Below are positions 1-6,907 of a stretch of DNA of 23,837 bases, in pieces. The translations under genes were made by a program, and so were the position numbers. The stretch lies in assembly GCA_002305505.1 (NCBI GenBank), contig DBRC01000022.1:96960-120796 (forward strand), given 5' to 3'. Below the pieces are notes generated by a model, which did not search any database, was not told the origin of the DNA, and saw nothing but the letters and a program-made list of their open reading frames with translations. This DNA is from Prevotella sp. UBA1378 (GTDB lineage: Bacteria > Bacteroidota > Bacteroidia > Bacteroidales > Bacteroidaceae). Position 1 is the first letter of the stretch, and each line of letters opens with the position of its first letter.

Positions 1-96
1 GAAAAATGGCCAAAAATCATCCGGTCCGCTTTCCCTTATGCCTCCGGATAGCGCGGGTTTCTTATCCCGGACTGGCGTCAATCCTCCGTTTTTTGA

Positions 97-115
97 ACTT
101 TTTTGTTAAAAAAGT
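97..115. repeat. Small AT-rich inverted repeat upstream of the acyltransferase operon
   Basis: ACTTTTTT (97-104) is followed by a GTT loop and AAAAAAGT (108-115), a perfect 8-bp stem. It lies about 24 bp upstream of the proposed -7 box of the first gene. It could be the end of a terminator for a gene left of the window or a regulatory hairpin. It is so rich in A and T that chance is also possible. Confidence 0.3.
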
Positions 116-138
116 GACGTTAATTGAAAGTTTTCCAC

Positions 139-146
139 TATATTTG
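139..146 (+). promoter_or_regulatory. Bacteroidota-type -7 promoter box (TATATTTG)
   Basis: TATATTTG matches the TAnnTTTG consensus and lies 27 bp before the ATG at 174. No good TTTG box is present 19-21 bp upstream, so only the -7 half is convincing. It supports the start at 174 rather than the in-frame upstream extension to position 6, because that extension would begin before the promoter. Confidence 0.5.
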
Positions 147-173
147 CATGTTTTTAGTAGATGCGAGAGAAGC

Positions 174-1019
174 ATGGATGAGATTACAGAGAAAACAATC
201 GACATTGATAGTATTCTGAAAGGAAAGATGGGGAATCGTGCCAAATGGGTTCCCCGCCCGCTTGTTTCATGGCTGAAACGCATTGTCCATCAAGACCGTG
301 TGAACGAATTCCTATGGGAAAGCCGCGGAAAGACAGGGACGGAATGGCTGGAGGAATGCGTGCGCTACCTTGATATGACATTGGAGATAGAAGGCATGGG
401 GAACTTGCCCCGGAAAGACGACGGGCGGCTATATACCTTTGTCAGCAACCATCCGCTGGGAGGCGTTGACGGGGTGGCCTTGGGAGCCATTATCGGCCGG
501 CATTACGACGGGCGTTTCAGGTATCTTGTGAACGATTTGCTGATGAACCTTCCCGGGTTGGCTCCCGTGTCGATACCCATTAATAAGACAGGAAAGCAGA
601 GCCGCGATTTCCCCCGTATGGTGAAAGCCGGATTCGAAAGCGGCAATCACATGCTGATGTTCCCGGCCGGGATATGTTCCAGGAAGCGTGGCGGCGTAAT
701 ACGCGACATCCCATGGACGAAGACATTTGTGGTGAAGAGCGTTGAATACGGGCGCGATGTGGTGCCGATACATTTCGGCGGGCGGAATTCCGATTTCTTC
801 TACAGGCTCGCCAATTTCTCGGACAAATACCTGAACTTTAATTTGGCCATGCTGTTTTTGGTCGATGAAATGTATAAAAACGTGCATAAGTCTTTCCGTG
901 TAACCATAGGCAAGCCGATTCCGTGGCAAACGTTCGACCATTCGAAAGCTCCGGCAGAATGGGCGAAGTATGTGCAAGACCGTGTATATGAACTAGACAA
1001 ATCAAGAATTTCCAATTAA
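174..1019 (+). CDS. glsA: PlsC-like O-acyltransferase, probable glycine-lipid GlsA
   Basis: This is a 281-residue acyltransferase of the lysophosphatidic acid acyltransferase (PlsC) superfamily. The catalytic His93 and Asp99 lie in an NHPLGGVDG motif. The spacing is HX5D rather than the classic HX4D, a form I recall as usual in Bacteroidota members. FPAGICSRKRGG, near residues 160-172, matches the family's second motif (FPEGTRS-like). There is no signal peptide, so it probably acts at the inner face of the cytoplasmic membrane. The gene ends 6 bp before a GNAT/hemolysin-type N-acyltransferase. In Bacteroides thetaiotaomicron an adjacent pair of this kind (glsB and glsA) makes glycine lipids: GlsB N-acylates glycine and GlsA adds the second acyl chain through an ester. 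The GlsA assignment rests on that pairing and the motifs. The reading frame is open back to position 6, but the ATG at 174, just after a -7 box, is the better start. Confidence 0.75.
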   Translation: MDEITEKTIDIDSILKGKMGNRAKWVPRPLVSWLKRIVHQDRVNEFLWESRGKTGTEWLEECVRYLDMTLEIEGMGNLPRKDDGRLYTFVSNHPLGGVDGVALGAIIGRHYDGRFRYLVNDLLMNLPGLAPVSIPINKTGKQSRDFPRMVKAGFESGNHMLMFPAGICSRKRGGVIRDIPWTKTFVVKSVEYGRDVVPIHFGGRNSDFFYRLANFSDKYLNFNLAMLFLVDEMYKNVHKSFRVTIGKPIPWQTFDHSKAPAEWAKYVQDRVYELDKSRISN

Positions 1020-1025
1020 AAGAAA

Positions 1026-2015
1026 ATGGAACAAGAGATTATCCAGCCGATCGACAAAGAGGTGCTCAAGAGCGAACTGACACAAGAACGCCAGCTCCGT
1101 ATGACGAACAAGAGCCATAACGAAATTTATATCGTAACGGCGCACAATGCGCCCAACGTAATGCAGGAGATAGGGCGGCTGCGCGAAATCGCTTTCCGCG
1201 AAGCAGGCGGGGGGACAGGGCAGCCGGTGGATATCGACGAGTTTGATACGTGTGACAACTGCTACAAGCAGCTGATTGTGTGGAATCCGGAGGCGGAGGA
1301 GATTATCGGCGGATACCGTTATCTGGCAGGTACCGACTGGGAACTGGACGAGAACGGGCAGCCCAAACTGGCCACGAGCCACATGTTCCATTTCTCGGAG
1401 AAGTTCATCAAGGAATACATGCCGTATACGATAGAACTGGGGCGCTCGTTTGTTTCCCTGCCGTACCAATCGTCGCGCATGGGTGCCAAAAGTCTTTTCG
1501 CGCTCGATAACCTTTGGGATGGTTTGGGGGCGCTGACGGTGGTAAAGCCTAACGTGAAGTATTTCTTCGGTAAAATGACCATGTACCCCAGTTATATACG
1601 TAAGGGGCGCGATATGATCCTCTATTTCCTGAAACGCCATTTCGACGACAAGGAAAACCTGATTATCCCGTTGAAACCGCTGAAAATCGAAACCGACCTG
1701 AAAGAACTGGAAGCCCTGTTCTGCGAAGAAGACTTCAGGGATGATTACCGCATACTGAATCAGGAGGTGAGGAAGATGGGGTATAACATACCGCCGCTGG
1801 TCAATGCATACATGAACCTCAGCCCCACGATGAAGCTTTTCGGCACGGCCATCAACAACGGCTTCGGCGATGTAGAGGAAACGGGCATATTGATTGCCGT
1901 CGATGAAATCCTCGAGCAGAAGCGTGTGCGCCACATCGACTCCTTCATCAAAGAGCACCCCGAGGCGTTGAAAATAACGAGCGGGGCCAACAAAGTAATC
2001 TATAAAGAACGGTGA
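1026..2015 (+). CDS. glsB: GNAT/hemolysin-type N-acyltransferase, probable glycine-lipid GlsB
   Basis: This is a 329-residue cytoplasmic protein of the acyl-homoserine-lactone-synthase-like GNAT group (hemolysin/OlsB type). Recognisable stretches are IGRLREIAFREAGGGTG near residues 50-66, the ELGRSFV segment, and LFALDNLWDGLGAL. These resemble the Bacteroides protein annotated as GlsB, which transfers a 3-hydroxy-acyl chain from acyl-ACP to glycine to make N-acyl glycine, the precursor of glycine lipid (family knowledge). It directly follows the O-acyltransferase (6-bp gap), so the two enzymes of the pathway would be co-expressed. Its TGA stop overlaps the GTG start of the next gene. An ornithine- or other amino-acid-specific N-acyltransferase cannot be excluded from sequence alone. 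Confidence 0.77.
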   Translation: MEQEIIQPIDKEVLKSELTQERQLRMTNKSHNEIYIVTAHNAPNVMQEIGRLREIAFREAGGGTGQPVDIDEFDTCDNCYKQLIVWNPEAEEIIGGYRYLAGTDWELDENGQPKLATSHMFHFSEKFIKEYMPYTIELGRSFVSLPYQSSRMGAKSLFALDNLWDGLGALTVVKPNVKYFFGKMTMYPSYIRKGRDMILYFLKRHFDDKENLIIPLKPLKIETDLKELEALFCEEDFRDDYRILNQEVRKMGYNIPPLVNAYMNLSPTMKLFGTAINNGFGDVEETGILIAVDEILEQKRVRHIDSFIKEHPEALKITSGANKVIYKER

Positions 2016-4306
2016 AGTCGCTGCTGGCAGTCCTCCTTTCCATGCTCCCCCTGTTTGCCGGAGCACAGGGAAACGGCTTAAAGCCCGATTCGCTGCATAT
2101 CATTATTGACGGAAGTTTGTCTGACACGTATGCCGACAAGCATCCGTTCCATTTCAACTCATTCCGGAAAGCAGCAGAATACTTTGCCGGGGGCACGCTG
2201 GAACAGCCGGTGGAGGTATATATCTGCCCCGGCGTTTACTGGATAGACAATCCCGATACGCCGGCCGTCGCCGTGGGGAAAGGCGGGCGCGAACCTTTCG
2301 GTATGACTGTCCGCTGCAAAAACCTCCGTCTCATCGGTCTTTCAACCGATGCCCGCGATGTGGTGCTGGCTTCGCAGCGTGGCCAAATGCAAGGAGCCGT
2401 GGGCAATTTCACCATGTTCGATTTCTGGGTCGACAGCCTTGAAGTGAGTAATCTTACCATGGGCAACTACTGTAACGTAGACTTGGAGTATCCGCTCAAT
2501 CCCCGGTTGAACCGCAAGAAACGGAGCGACGCCGTCACGCAGGCTCACGTTGGGTATGTACACGGCAAAAGTCTTATTGCGCGCAACGTGCGCTTTATCA
2601 GCAGGCTGAACCTGAATCCGCTGAACGGTGCCGGCCACGCATTGTATGAGCATTGCCACTTCGAATGCACCGATGATGCCCTGACGGGCAACGGCGTGTA
2701 CCGCCACTGTACCGTCGACCTTTACGGTTCAAAGCCTTTCTACACCACTCATGGCCGCGGAGCGGTGTTCATAGATTGCGATTTCACCGTTAAAACCTCG
2801 AACCGCGAGATGTTTTTCTGTAAGCAGGGAGGCCCGTTGACGCTCATCGACTGCCGTTACCACGCGCCGGAAGGCACTTGCCTGGAGTGGGCGCCTTACC
2901 CCCAGCGGTGGTTGCGCTGCTATCAGAAGAATTTTACGTTGAACGGAAAGCCTTACCGGATTGGCAGCCGGAGGCCCGGGAATACCGTCGTGGCCGACCA
3001 TCTTTCTTCCGATTCCATCGTGTCGGGGCGCCTCGACGTCAGTTGCCGTGCGGCCGTCTTGCGCCCGGGTGGCGCGCCGCTTGTGCTGAACGCCCGCTCA
3101 TCGGGTGCCCCGGTGCGCTGGCGGATAGAGGAAGGCTTTTCCGGTATCGTGTCGCTTTCCGACACCCTCGGCTGCTCCGTAACGGTGGTTCCGGATAAAG
3201 ATACCGATGAAACCGTGCGCTTTTGCGTTATCGCGTCTACAGGCTCAGGGCTCGAAGCAGCATGCGAGCTGACGGTGGAACCGCGTGTCCTGCCTCCCCC
3301 GGCATGGTCGCGGCGTCCGCGTATCCGTCTGAGAAACGGCCTTGCCATGCTTGATTACCGCCTGAAGCTCGACGGGCACCGCGACGAAACAGATGTCACC
3401 TGGGTGCGCTGCCTTCCCGGGAGCCACACGCCGCATGTCCGCCTGAAAGAAAGCCATGGCGTAACAGCAATGTCGTACAGGCTTACCAGCGGTGATGCCG
3501 GTCATTGCTTGGCTGCCATTGTCAGGCCGAAAAGCCACCGGAGCAATGCCGGTGACACCGTGGTGGCCTATTCAATCCCGGTAGGGCAGCGTATGATACA
3601 GGAGGGGACATCGCTCGAAACCGACTTCCGCGGCCTTCCTTGCAGCGAGTGGCAGGCGGGCACGGAGCCAGATACATGGACAGCCGACGGTTTTAAGCCG
3701 TCGGATACCAAGGAGTTCGACTGGTCGTTCGACAGGCGGAAGCCGATGTGGGTGTACGGAGAGGGGTTCAACGGAGCCAAGGGTACGGGGCTGTTACAGG
3801 CACAGCGCGGAGCGCGGTTGATGTATACGCCTGCCGGAACGCAGTATGGGGACATGTCGCTGACGCTCCTTGTCGACCCCACCAAGACGGCGGGGCAGGG
3901 CTTCGGTTCGGCCACCGGCCAGTATATGGACGTATGCATCAAGTTTGATACAAAAACGCTCACTGGCTATGGCCTGCGCATCATACGCACGCCGAAGCAC
4001 GCAAAAGCCGTTGATTTTTACCTTGTGGAATATAAAAACGGCGAAGTGAAAGCGCTGACTCCGCCCATTTCATCTATATGTTACCGTACCGGATGTACCA
4101 TCCGGCTGGCTGCGGCCGGCAACAGCCTGGCTGCACATGTGGAAACCTCCACGCCCCTGCCGGAAGAATCGCCGTTGGCACGGACCGTGGATTTGTCGGC
4201 AGCGATAGTGCCCAACGCCTATGGCGGCGTGCAGATACAGCATACCGGCACCTGCGGCGAGAGCACCACGATGCTCCATCATCTGAGAGTAGACTGGGGA
4301 AAATGA
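2012..4306 (+). CDS. Large secreted right-handed beta-helix protein (pectinesterase-like fold) with C-terminal lectin-like domain
   Basis: This is a 764-residue exported protein. The N-terminal signal peptide ends near AGAQG (about residue 18), with no lipobox. Residues about 25-330 look like a pectin-methylesterase or pectate-lyase type beta-helix: VYICPGVYWID, then repeated short strands and turns with ladders such as HCHFECTDDALTGNGVYRHC and FIDCDFTV. A middle region (about 340-520) looks like one or two Ig/Fn3-type beta-sandwiches, and residues about 540-764 look like a LamG/concanavalin-type jelly roll. I cannot confirm catalytic residues for a CE8 or PL family. The GTG start overlaps the glsB stop (GTGA), which suggests translational coupling, although no functional link between glycine lipids and a secreted beta-helix protein is known to me. 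Possible roles are glycan binding, ester hydrolysis on polysaccharides, or a structural surface protein. Confidence 0.65.
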   Translation: MKSLLAVLLSMLPLFAGAQGNGLKPDSLHIIIDGSLSDTYADKHPFHFNSFRKAAEYFAGGTLEQPVEVYICPGVYWIDNPDTPAVAVGKGGREPFGMTVRCKNLRLIGLSTDARDVVLASQRGQMQGAVGNFTMFDFWVDSLEVSNLTMGNYCNVDLEYPLNPRLNRKKRSDAVTQAHVGYVHGKSLIARNVRFISRLNLNPLNGAGHALYEHCHFECTDDALTGNGVYRHCTVDLYGSKPFYTTHGRGAVFIDCDFTVKTSNREMFFCKQGGPLTLIDCRYHAPEGTCLEWAPYPQRWLRCYQKNFTLNGKPYRIGSRRPGNTVVADHLSSDSIVSGRLDVSCRAAVLRPGGAPLVLNARSSGAPVRWRIEEGFSGIVSLSDTLGCSVTVVPDKDTDETVRFCVIASTGSGLEAACELTVEPRVLPPPAWSRRPRIRLRNGLAMLDYRLKLDGHRDETDVTWVRCLPGSHTPHVRLKESHGVTAMSYRLTSGDAGHCLAAIVRPKSHRSNAGDTVVAYSIPVGQRMIQEGTSLETDFRGLPCSEWQAGTEPDTWTADGFKPSDTKEFDWSFDRRKPMWVYGEGFNGAKGTGLLQAQRGARLMYTPAGTQYGDMSLTLLVDPTKTAGQGFGSATGQYMDVCIKFDTKTLTGYGLRIIRTPKHAKAVDFYLVEYKNGEVKALTPPISSICYRTGCTIRLAAAGNSLAAHVETSTPLPEESPLARTVDLSAAIVPNAYGGVQIQHTGTCGESTTMLHHLRVDWGK

Positions 4307-4328
4307 GCTTTCCGCGGGCGGCGTCTTT

Positions 4329-4850
4329 TTAATAATTATCGAGAATCTCCTTCAGCTTCTGCTTCTTTCTCTCTTTCTTCGACAAGTGTTTTTGAGGTTT
4401 TATGAAATGCTGCAAGGCATAGCCCACCACTGCAAGGATGTCGACGCCAATCATCATAGCGCCCGATTGTTTGCGTTGGAACTCCTTGGTTGCTTCCAAG
4501 CGGTTGTCGGCCTGCAAGAAATCTTCCCCCGGGCTTTTCAGGTTGAATGTCATCTTCGGGTAATTATCCAGCTCCAGCGGGGCTGCCAGCTTTTGCCTGA
4601 TATCCGGTTCTGCTGGTTTTAACAAGTCGGCGCGGTTCTGTTTCGACTTCAACGGTTCGTTGCGCAGCCATTCTTCAAAGTCTTTATCAATTTCATTTAC
4701 TGTCGAGTCGGTGGGCGCAACAGGAACTTCCTGCCGTTTAACCCCGTTTCCTTTAAGGTCGAACGACTTCCGGTTGCGGTTTATTTCCTGTGCCGATGCG
4801 CTGCAGGCGGCCGCAATCGCCATAATAGAGCCAATGGTGCGCAGATTCAT
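4329..4850 (-). CDS. Small exported protein of unknown function with one central-to-C-terminal membrane segment
   Basis: This is a 173-residue protein from the ATG at 4850. It opens with a signal peptide (IGSIMAIAAACSASAQ) and a polar region rich in Lys, Asp and Glu. A hydrophobic stretch follows (AMMIGVDILAVVGYALQHFI, about residues 130-149), and the tail is highly basic (SKKERKKQKLKEILDNY). I do not recognise the family. The layout suggests a periplasmic protein anchored by its C-terminal helix with a cytoplasmic basic tail. An in-frame GTG at 4856 would overlap the -7 box, so ATG 4850 is preferred. The gene is convergent with the beta-helix gene (22-bp gap) and lies downstream of dgt on the same strand. 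Confidence 0.65.
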   Translation of the reverse strand: MNLRTIGSIMAIAAACSASAQEINRNRKSFDLKGNGVKRQEVPVAPTDSTVNEIDKDFEEWLRNEPLKSKQNRADLLKPAEPDIRQKLAAPLELDNYPKMTFNLKSPGEDFLQADNRLEATKEFQRKQSGAMMIGVDILAVVGYALQHFIKPQKHLSKKERKKQKLKEILDNY

Positions 4851-4855
4851 CGGCA

Positions 4856-4863
4856 CAAAGGTA
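4856..4863 (-). promoter_or_regulatory. -7 promoter box (TACCTTTG) directly before the small exported protein gene
   Basis: The reverse complement of 4856-4863 reads TACCTTTG, a TAnnTTTG match, only 5 bp from the ATG at 4850. Transcription would begin at or very near the start codon, giving an almost leaderless mRNA. No clear -33 TTTG is visible 19-21 bp upstream. Confidence 0.5.
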
Positions 4864-4995
4864 TGGCTTTGATTTTATACGACAGGTTAACGGATTCTTA
4901 TTTTACGTTACACATAATTAAAATAAAGACAATTAAACGCTTTTTCGTAAATGCGCCAGCCTGTGCATGCCTGCGGTCACGGCCGCCCCCCCCTC

Positions 4996-6333
4996 TTATA
5001 CTATCGGCAGCGATATGCCGTTGATTTTCTGGTAAACGTCCAGCGCGTATACATCCGTCATGCCGCTGATATAGTCGATCACGGCCATGATGCGCGTTTC
5101 AAGGTCGTCGGAGTCGATGTGGTATTGGCTGGATACGCGGCCGATGAGCTGTTGCGAGTAGTAGCGTTCGGGATGCATTACGGCCTCCGTCATCTGTTCC
5201 ATCAGTGTGGCCATGATTTTATATCCCGACAGTTCCACGTCGAGCACCGGCTTGCTCCGGTAGATGCGCGCCTTTGATATCCCGGCGCAGCGTTTGTAGG
5301 CCTCCCGCTGCAGCGGGGCGATGTGGTCGATGAGTGCCCCGCTGAATGTCCCGTCAAGGATCTCCGCTTCGTGTTCTGTGAAGCATCTTGCACATTCGTT
5401 CTCCAGTTTTCCGATGACGCATGCCCTCATGTATACCACCTTCTCGTTGTCGTCGCATACCTGTTCGTCCACGATGCGCTGCCGTATTTTCTGCTGCGTT
5501 TCGCCGTCGAAGAACCCCAGCAGTAAGCATTCCGTTTCTTCAAAAGACAGAATCTTCAGCTTATGGCTGTCCTCCAGGTCCATGATTTCGTAGCAGATGT
5601 CGTCGGCAGCCTCCACCAGGTAAACCAGCGGATGGCGGGCGTATCGTATTGCGTTCTTGTCCTGTTCTACACAGATAATCCCCATTTCATCGGCGATTCT
5701 TTTGTATAGGCCCTGTTCGCTGGCGAAGAAGCCGAACTTGCCCTTCTTGCCGGCCAGTGCCGAAGAAAACGGGTATTTCACGATGCTGGCCAAGGTGGAG
5801 TAGGTCATTACGAACCCTCCGGGCCGCCTGCCCTTGAACTGGTGGGTCAGCAGGCGGAAAGCATTGGCGTTGCCCTCGAAGTGGGTGATGTCTTCCCAAA
5901 ACGCGGCAGACACCTTTTTTTGGAGAACGCTGCCGGCCCCTTCGGTGAAGAACGTCTGTATGGCCTTCTCGCCCGAATGGCCGAACGGCGGGTTGCCCAT
6001 GTCGTGCGCCAGACAGGCCGTTGCCACGATTTGGCCGATTTGTTCGAACATGGTGCCTTTCAGTGTGGGATGCCTCTCCGTAAGGGCCTGTGCCACGTCG
6101 TTGCCGAGCGACATTCCCACGCTCGCCACCTCGAGCGAGTGGGTAAGCCGGTTGTGCACGAAGATGCTTCCCGGCAGCGGGAATACCTGTGTCTTGTTCT
6201 GCATGCGGCGGAACGGCGCCGAAAAGATGAGCCGGTCATAGTCGCGTTTGAATTCCGTGCGGTCGTCGTGGCGTTCGGGGTGGCTCTGTTCCTGTCCGAG
6301 CCGCTTGTTCGATATCAGTTTATTCCAATCCAT
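4996..6333 (-). CDS. dgt: Deoxyguanosinetriphosphate triphosphohydrolase (dGTPase)
   Basis: This 445-residue HD-superfamily enzyme hydrolyses dGTP (often other dNTPs too) to deoxynucleoside and triphosphate, trimming the dNTP pool in the cytoplasm. Family marks, counted from MDWNKL, are DRTEFKRDYDRLIFSAPFRRMQNKTQVFP; VHNRLTHSLEV with the first metal-binding His (about 65); and AHDMGNPPFGHSGE with the HD pair (about 110-111). A third block is YLVEAADDICYEIMDLED. The length is normal for the Bacteroidota group. The open frame runs far upstream because of overlap with dut on the other strand, but homologues begin with an M-x-W motif like MDWNKL. Three consecutive ATG codons (6339, 6336, 6333) leave the exact start open by two residues. 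The gene is divergent from dut. Confidence 0.92.
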   Translation of the reverse strand: MDWNKLISNKRLGQEQSHPERHDDRTEFKRDYDRLIFSAPFRRMQNKTQVFPLPGSIFVHNRLTHSLEVASVGMSLGNDVAQALTERHPTLKGTMFEQIGQIVATACLAHDMGNPPFGHSGEKAIQTFFTEGAGSVLQKKVSAAFWEDITHFEGNANAFRLLTHQFKGRRPGGFVMTYSTLASIVKYPFSSALAGKKGKFGFFASEQGLYKRIADEMGIICVEQDKNAIRYARHPLVYLVEAADDICYEIMDLEDSHKLKILSFEETECLLLGFFDGETQQKIRQRIVDEQVCDDNEKVVYMRACVIGKLENECARCFTEHEAEILDGTFSGALIDHIAPLQREAYKRCAGISKARIYRSKPVLDVELSGYKIMATLMEQMTEAVMHPERYYSQQLIGRVSSQYHIDSDDLETRIMAVIDYISGMTDVYALDVYQKINGISLPIV

Positions 6334-6343
6334 CATCATACTG

Positions 6344-6351
6344 CAAAAGTA
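6344..6351 (-). promoter_or_regulatory. -7 promoter box (TACTTTTG) for dgt
   Basis: The reverse complement of 6344-6351 is TACTTTTG, ending 4 bp before the first of three ATG codons. A TTGTGG lies about 23 bp further upstream, slightly outside the usual 19-21 bp spacing. The predicted transcript starts at or within the ATG triplet run, so dgt mRNA may be leaderless or nearly so. Confidence 0.55.
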
Positions 6352-6415
6352 ATGCTTTTTTATATAAAATACCACAATTTCGGCCAAAAAGTGTGGGTAT
6401 TTGAATATAAATGCG

Positions 6416-6423
6416 TAATTTTG
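6416..6423 (+). promoter_or_regulatory. -7 promoter box (TAATTTTG) for the dut operon
   Basis: TAATTTTG matches TAnnTTTG and lies 30 bp before the dut ATG. It is 64 bp from the oppositely facing dgt box, so the two dNTP-pool genes share one AT-rich control region (6340-6453). A well-spaced -33 box is not evident. Confidence 0.55.
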
Positions 6424-6453
6424 CATTTTAAGGCAATAAGCCAATAAGTCAAG

Positions 6454-6891
6454 ATGATACAGATAAAAGTAATCAACAAGGGTCATCAGCAGTTGCCGGC
6501 GTATGCTACCCCCCAGAGTGCCGGAATGGATTTGCGTGCCAACCTCGACGGAGCCGTTGTCCTCCGCCCGTTCGAGCGCCGGCTGATAGGGACCGGTTTG
6601 CACATCGCCTTGCCCGAAGGGTACGAGGCGCAGATACGCCCCCGCAGCGGCCTTGCGCTGAAGCACGGGCTTACCGTGTTGAACTCGCCGGGGACGGTGG
6701 ATGCCGACTACCGCGGCGAAATAATGGTGCTGTTGGTCAACCTGTCGCAGGAGGAGTTTGTCGTGAACGACGGTGAGCGCATCGCGCAGATGGTGATAGC
6801 CCGGCACGAACAAGGCGTGTTCCTCGAAGCGGAAACGCTCGGTGTGACCGAGCGCGGCGAGGGCGGGTACGGGCATACAGGGGTGAAATAG
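6454..6891 (+). CDS. dut: dUTP diphosphatase (dUTPase)
   Basis: This is a 145-residue trimeric dUTPase that converts dUTP to dUMP and pyrophosphate, keeping uracil out of DNA and feeding dTMP synthesis. All five family motifs are visible in order: AGMDLRA (1), PRSGLALKHG (2), GTVDADYRGEI (3, with the catalytic Asp), GERIAQMVI (4), and ERGEGGYGHTG (5). Motif 5 reads GYGHTG where GFGSTG is most common, a mild variation. It is the first gene of a tight operon with a TPR protein, a DUF4292 lipoprotein and an EnvC-like protein. It is transcribed away from dgt, another dNTP hydrolase. Confidence 0.96.
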   Translation: MIQIKVINKGHQQLPAYATPQSAGMDLRANLDGAVVLRPFERRLIGTGLHIALPEGYEAQIRPRSGLALKHGLTVLNSPGTVDADYRGEIMVLLVNLSQEEFVVNDGERIAQMVIARHEQGVFLEAETLGVTERGEGGYGHTGVK

Positions 6892-6895
6892 CTGT

Positions 6896-6903
6896 AAGGA
6901 GGT
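6896..6903 (+). promoter_or_regulatory. Strong Shine-Dalgarno site (AAGGAGGT) before the TPR gene
   Basis: AAGGAGGT is a full complement to the 16S rRNA 3' end and lies 4-5 nt before the ATG at 6908. It decides that start over the in-frame GTG at 6902, which sits inside the site. Such strong sites are unusual in Bacteroidota, where the anti-Shine-Dalgarno sequence is largely sequestered on the ribosome. Confidence 0.7.
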
Positions 6904-6907
6904 GGCG

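Noticed and set aside
6..173. Upstream extension of the first gene to position 6
   Set aside because: The added residues do not look like an acyltransferase N-terminus, and the extension spans the -7 box at 139-146. ATG 174 fits family length and promoter position.
4986..4993. C8 homopolymer beside the dgt stop as a phase-variation tract
   Set aside because: It lies downstream of the dgt stop codon and 130 bp from the next promoter, so slippage would change no reading frame.
6334..6876. Long N-terminal extension of the dGTPase antisense to dut
   Set aside because: The extension is an open frame caused by the GC-rich dut gene on the other strand. dGTPase homologues start near MDWNKL, and a -7 box lies just before it.
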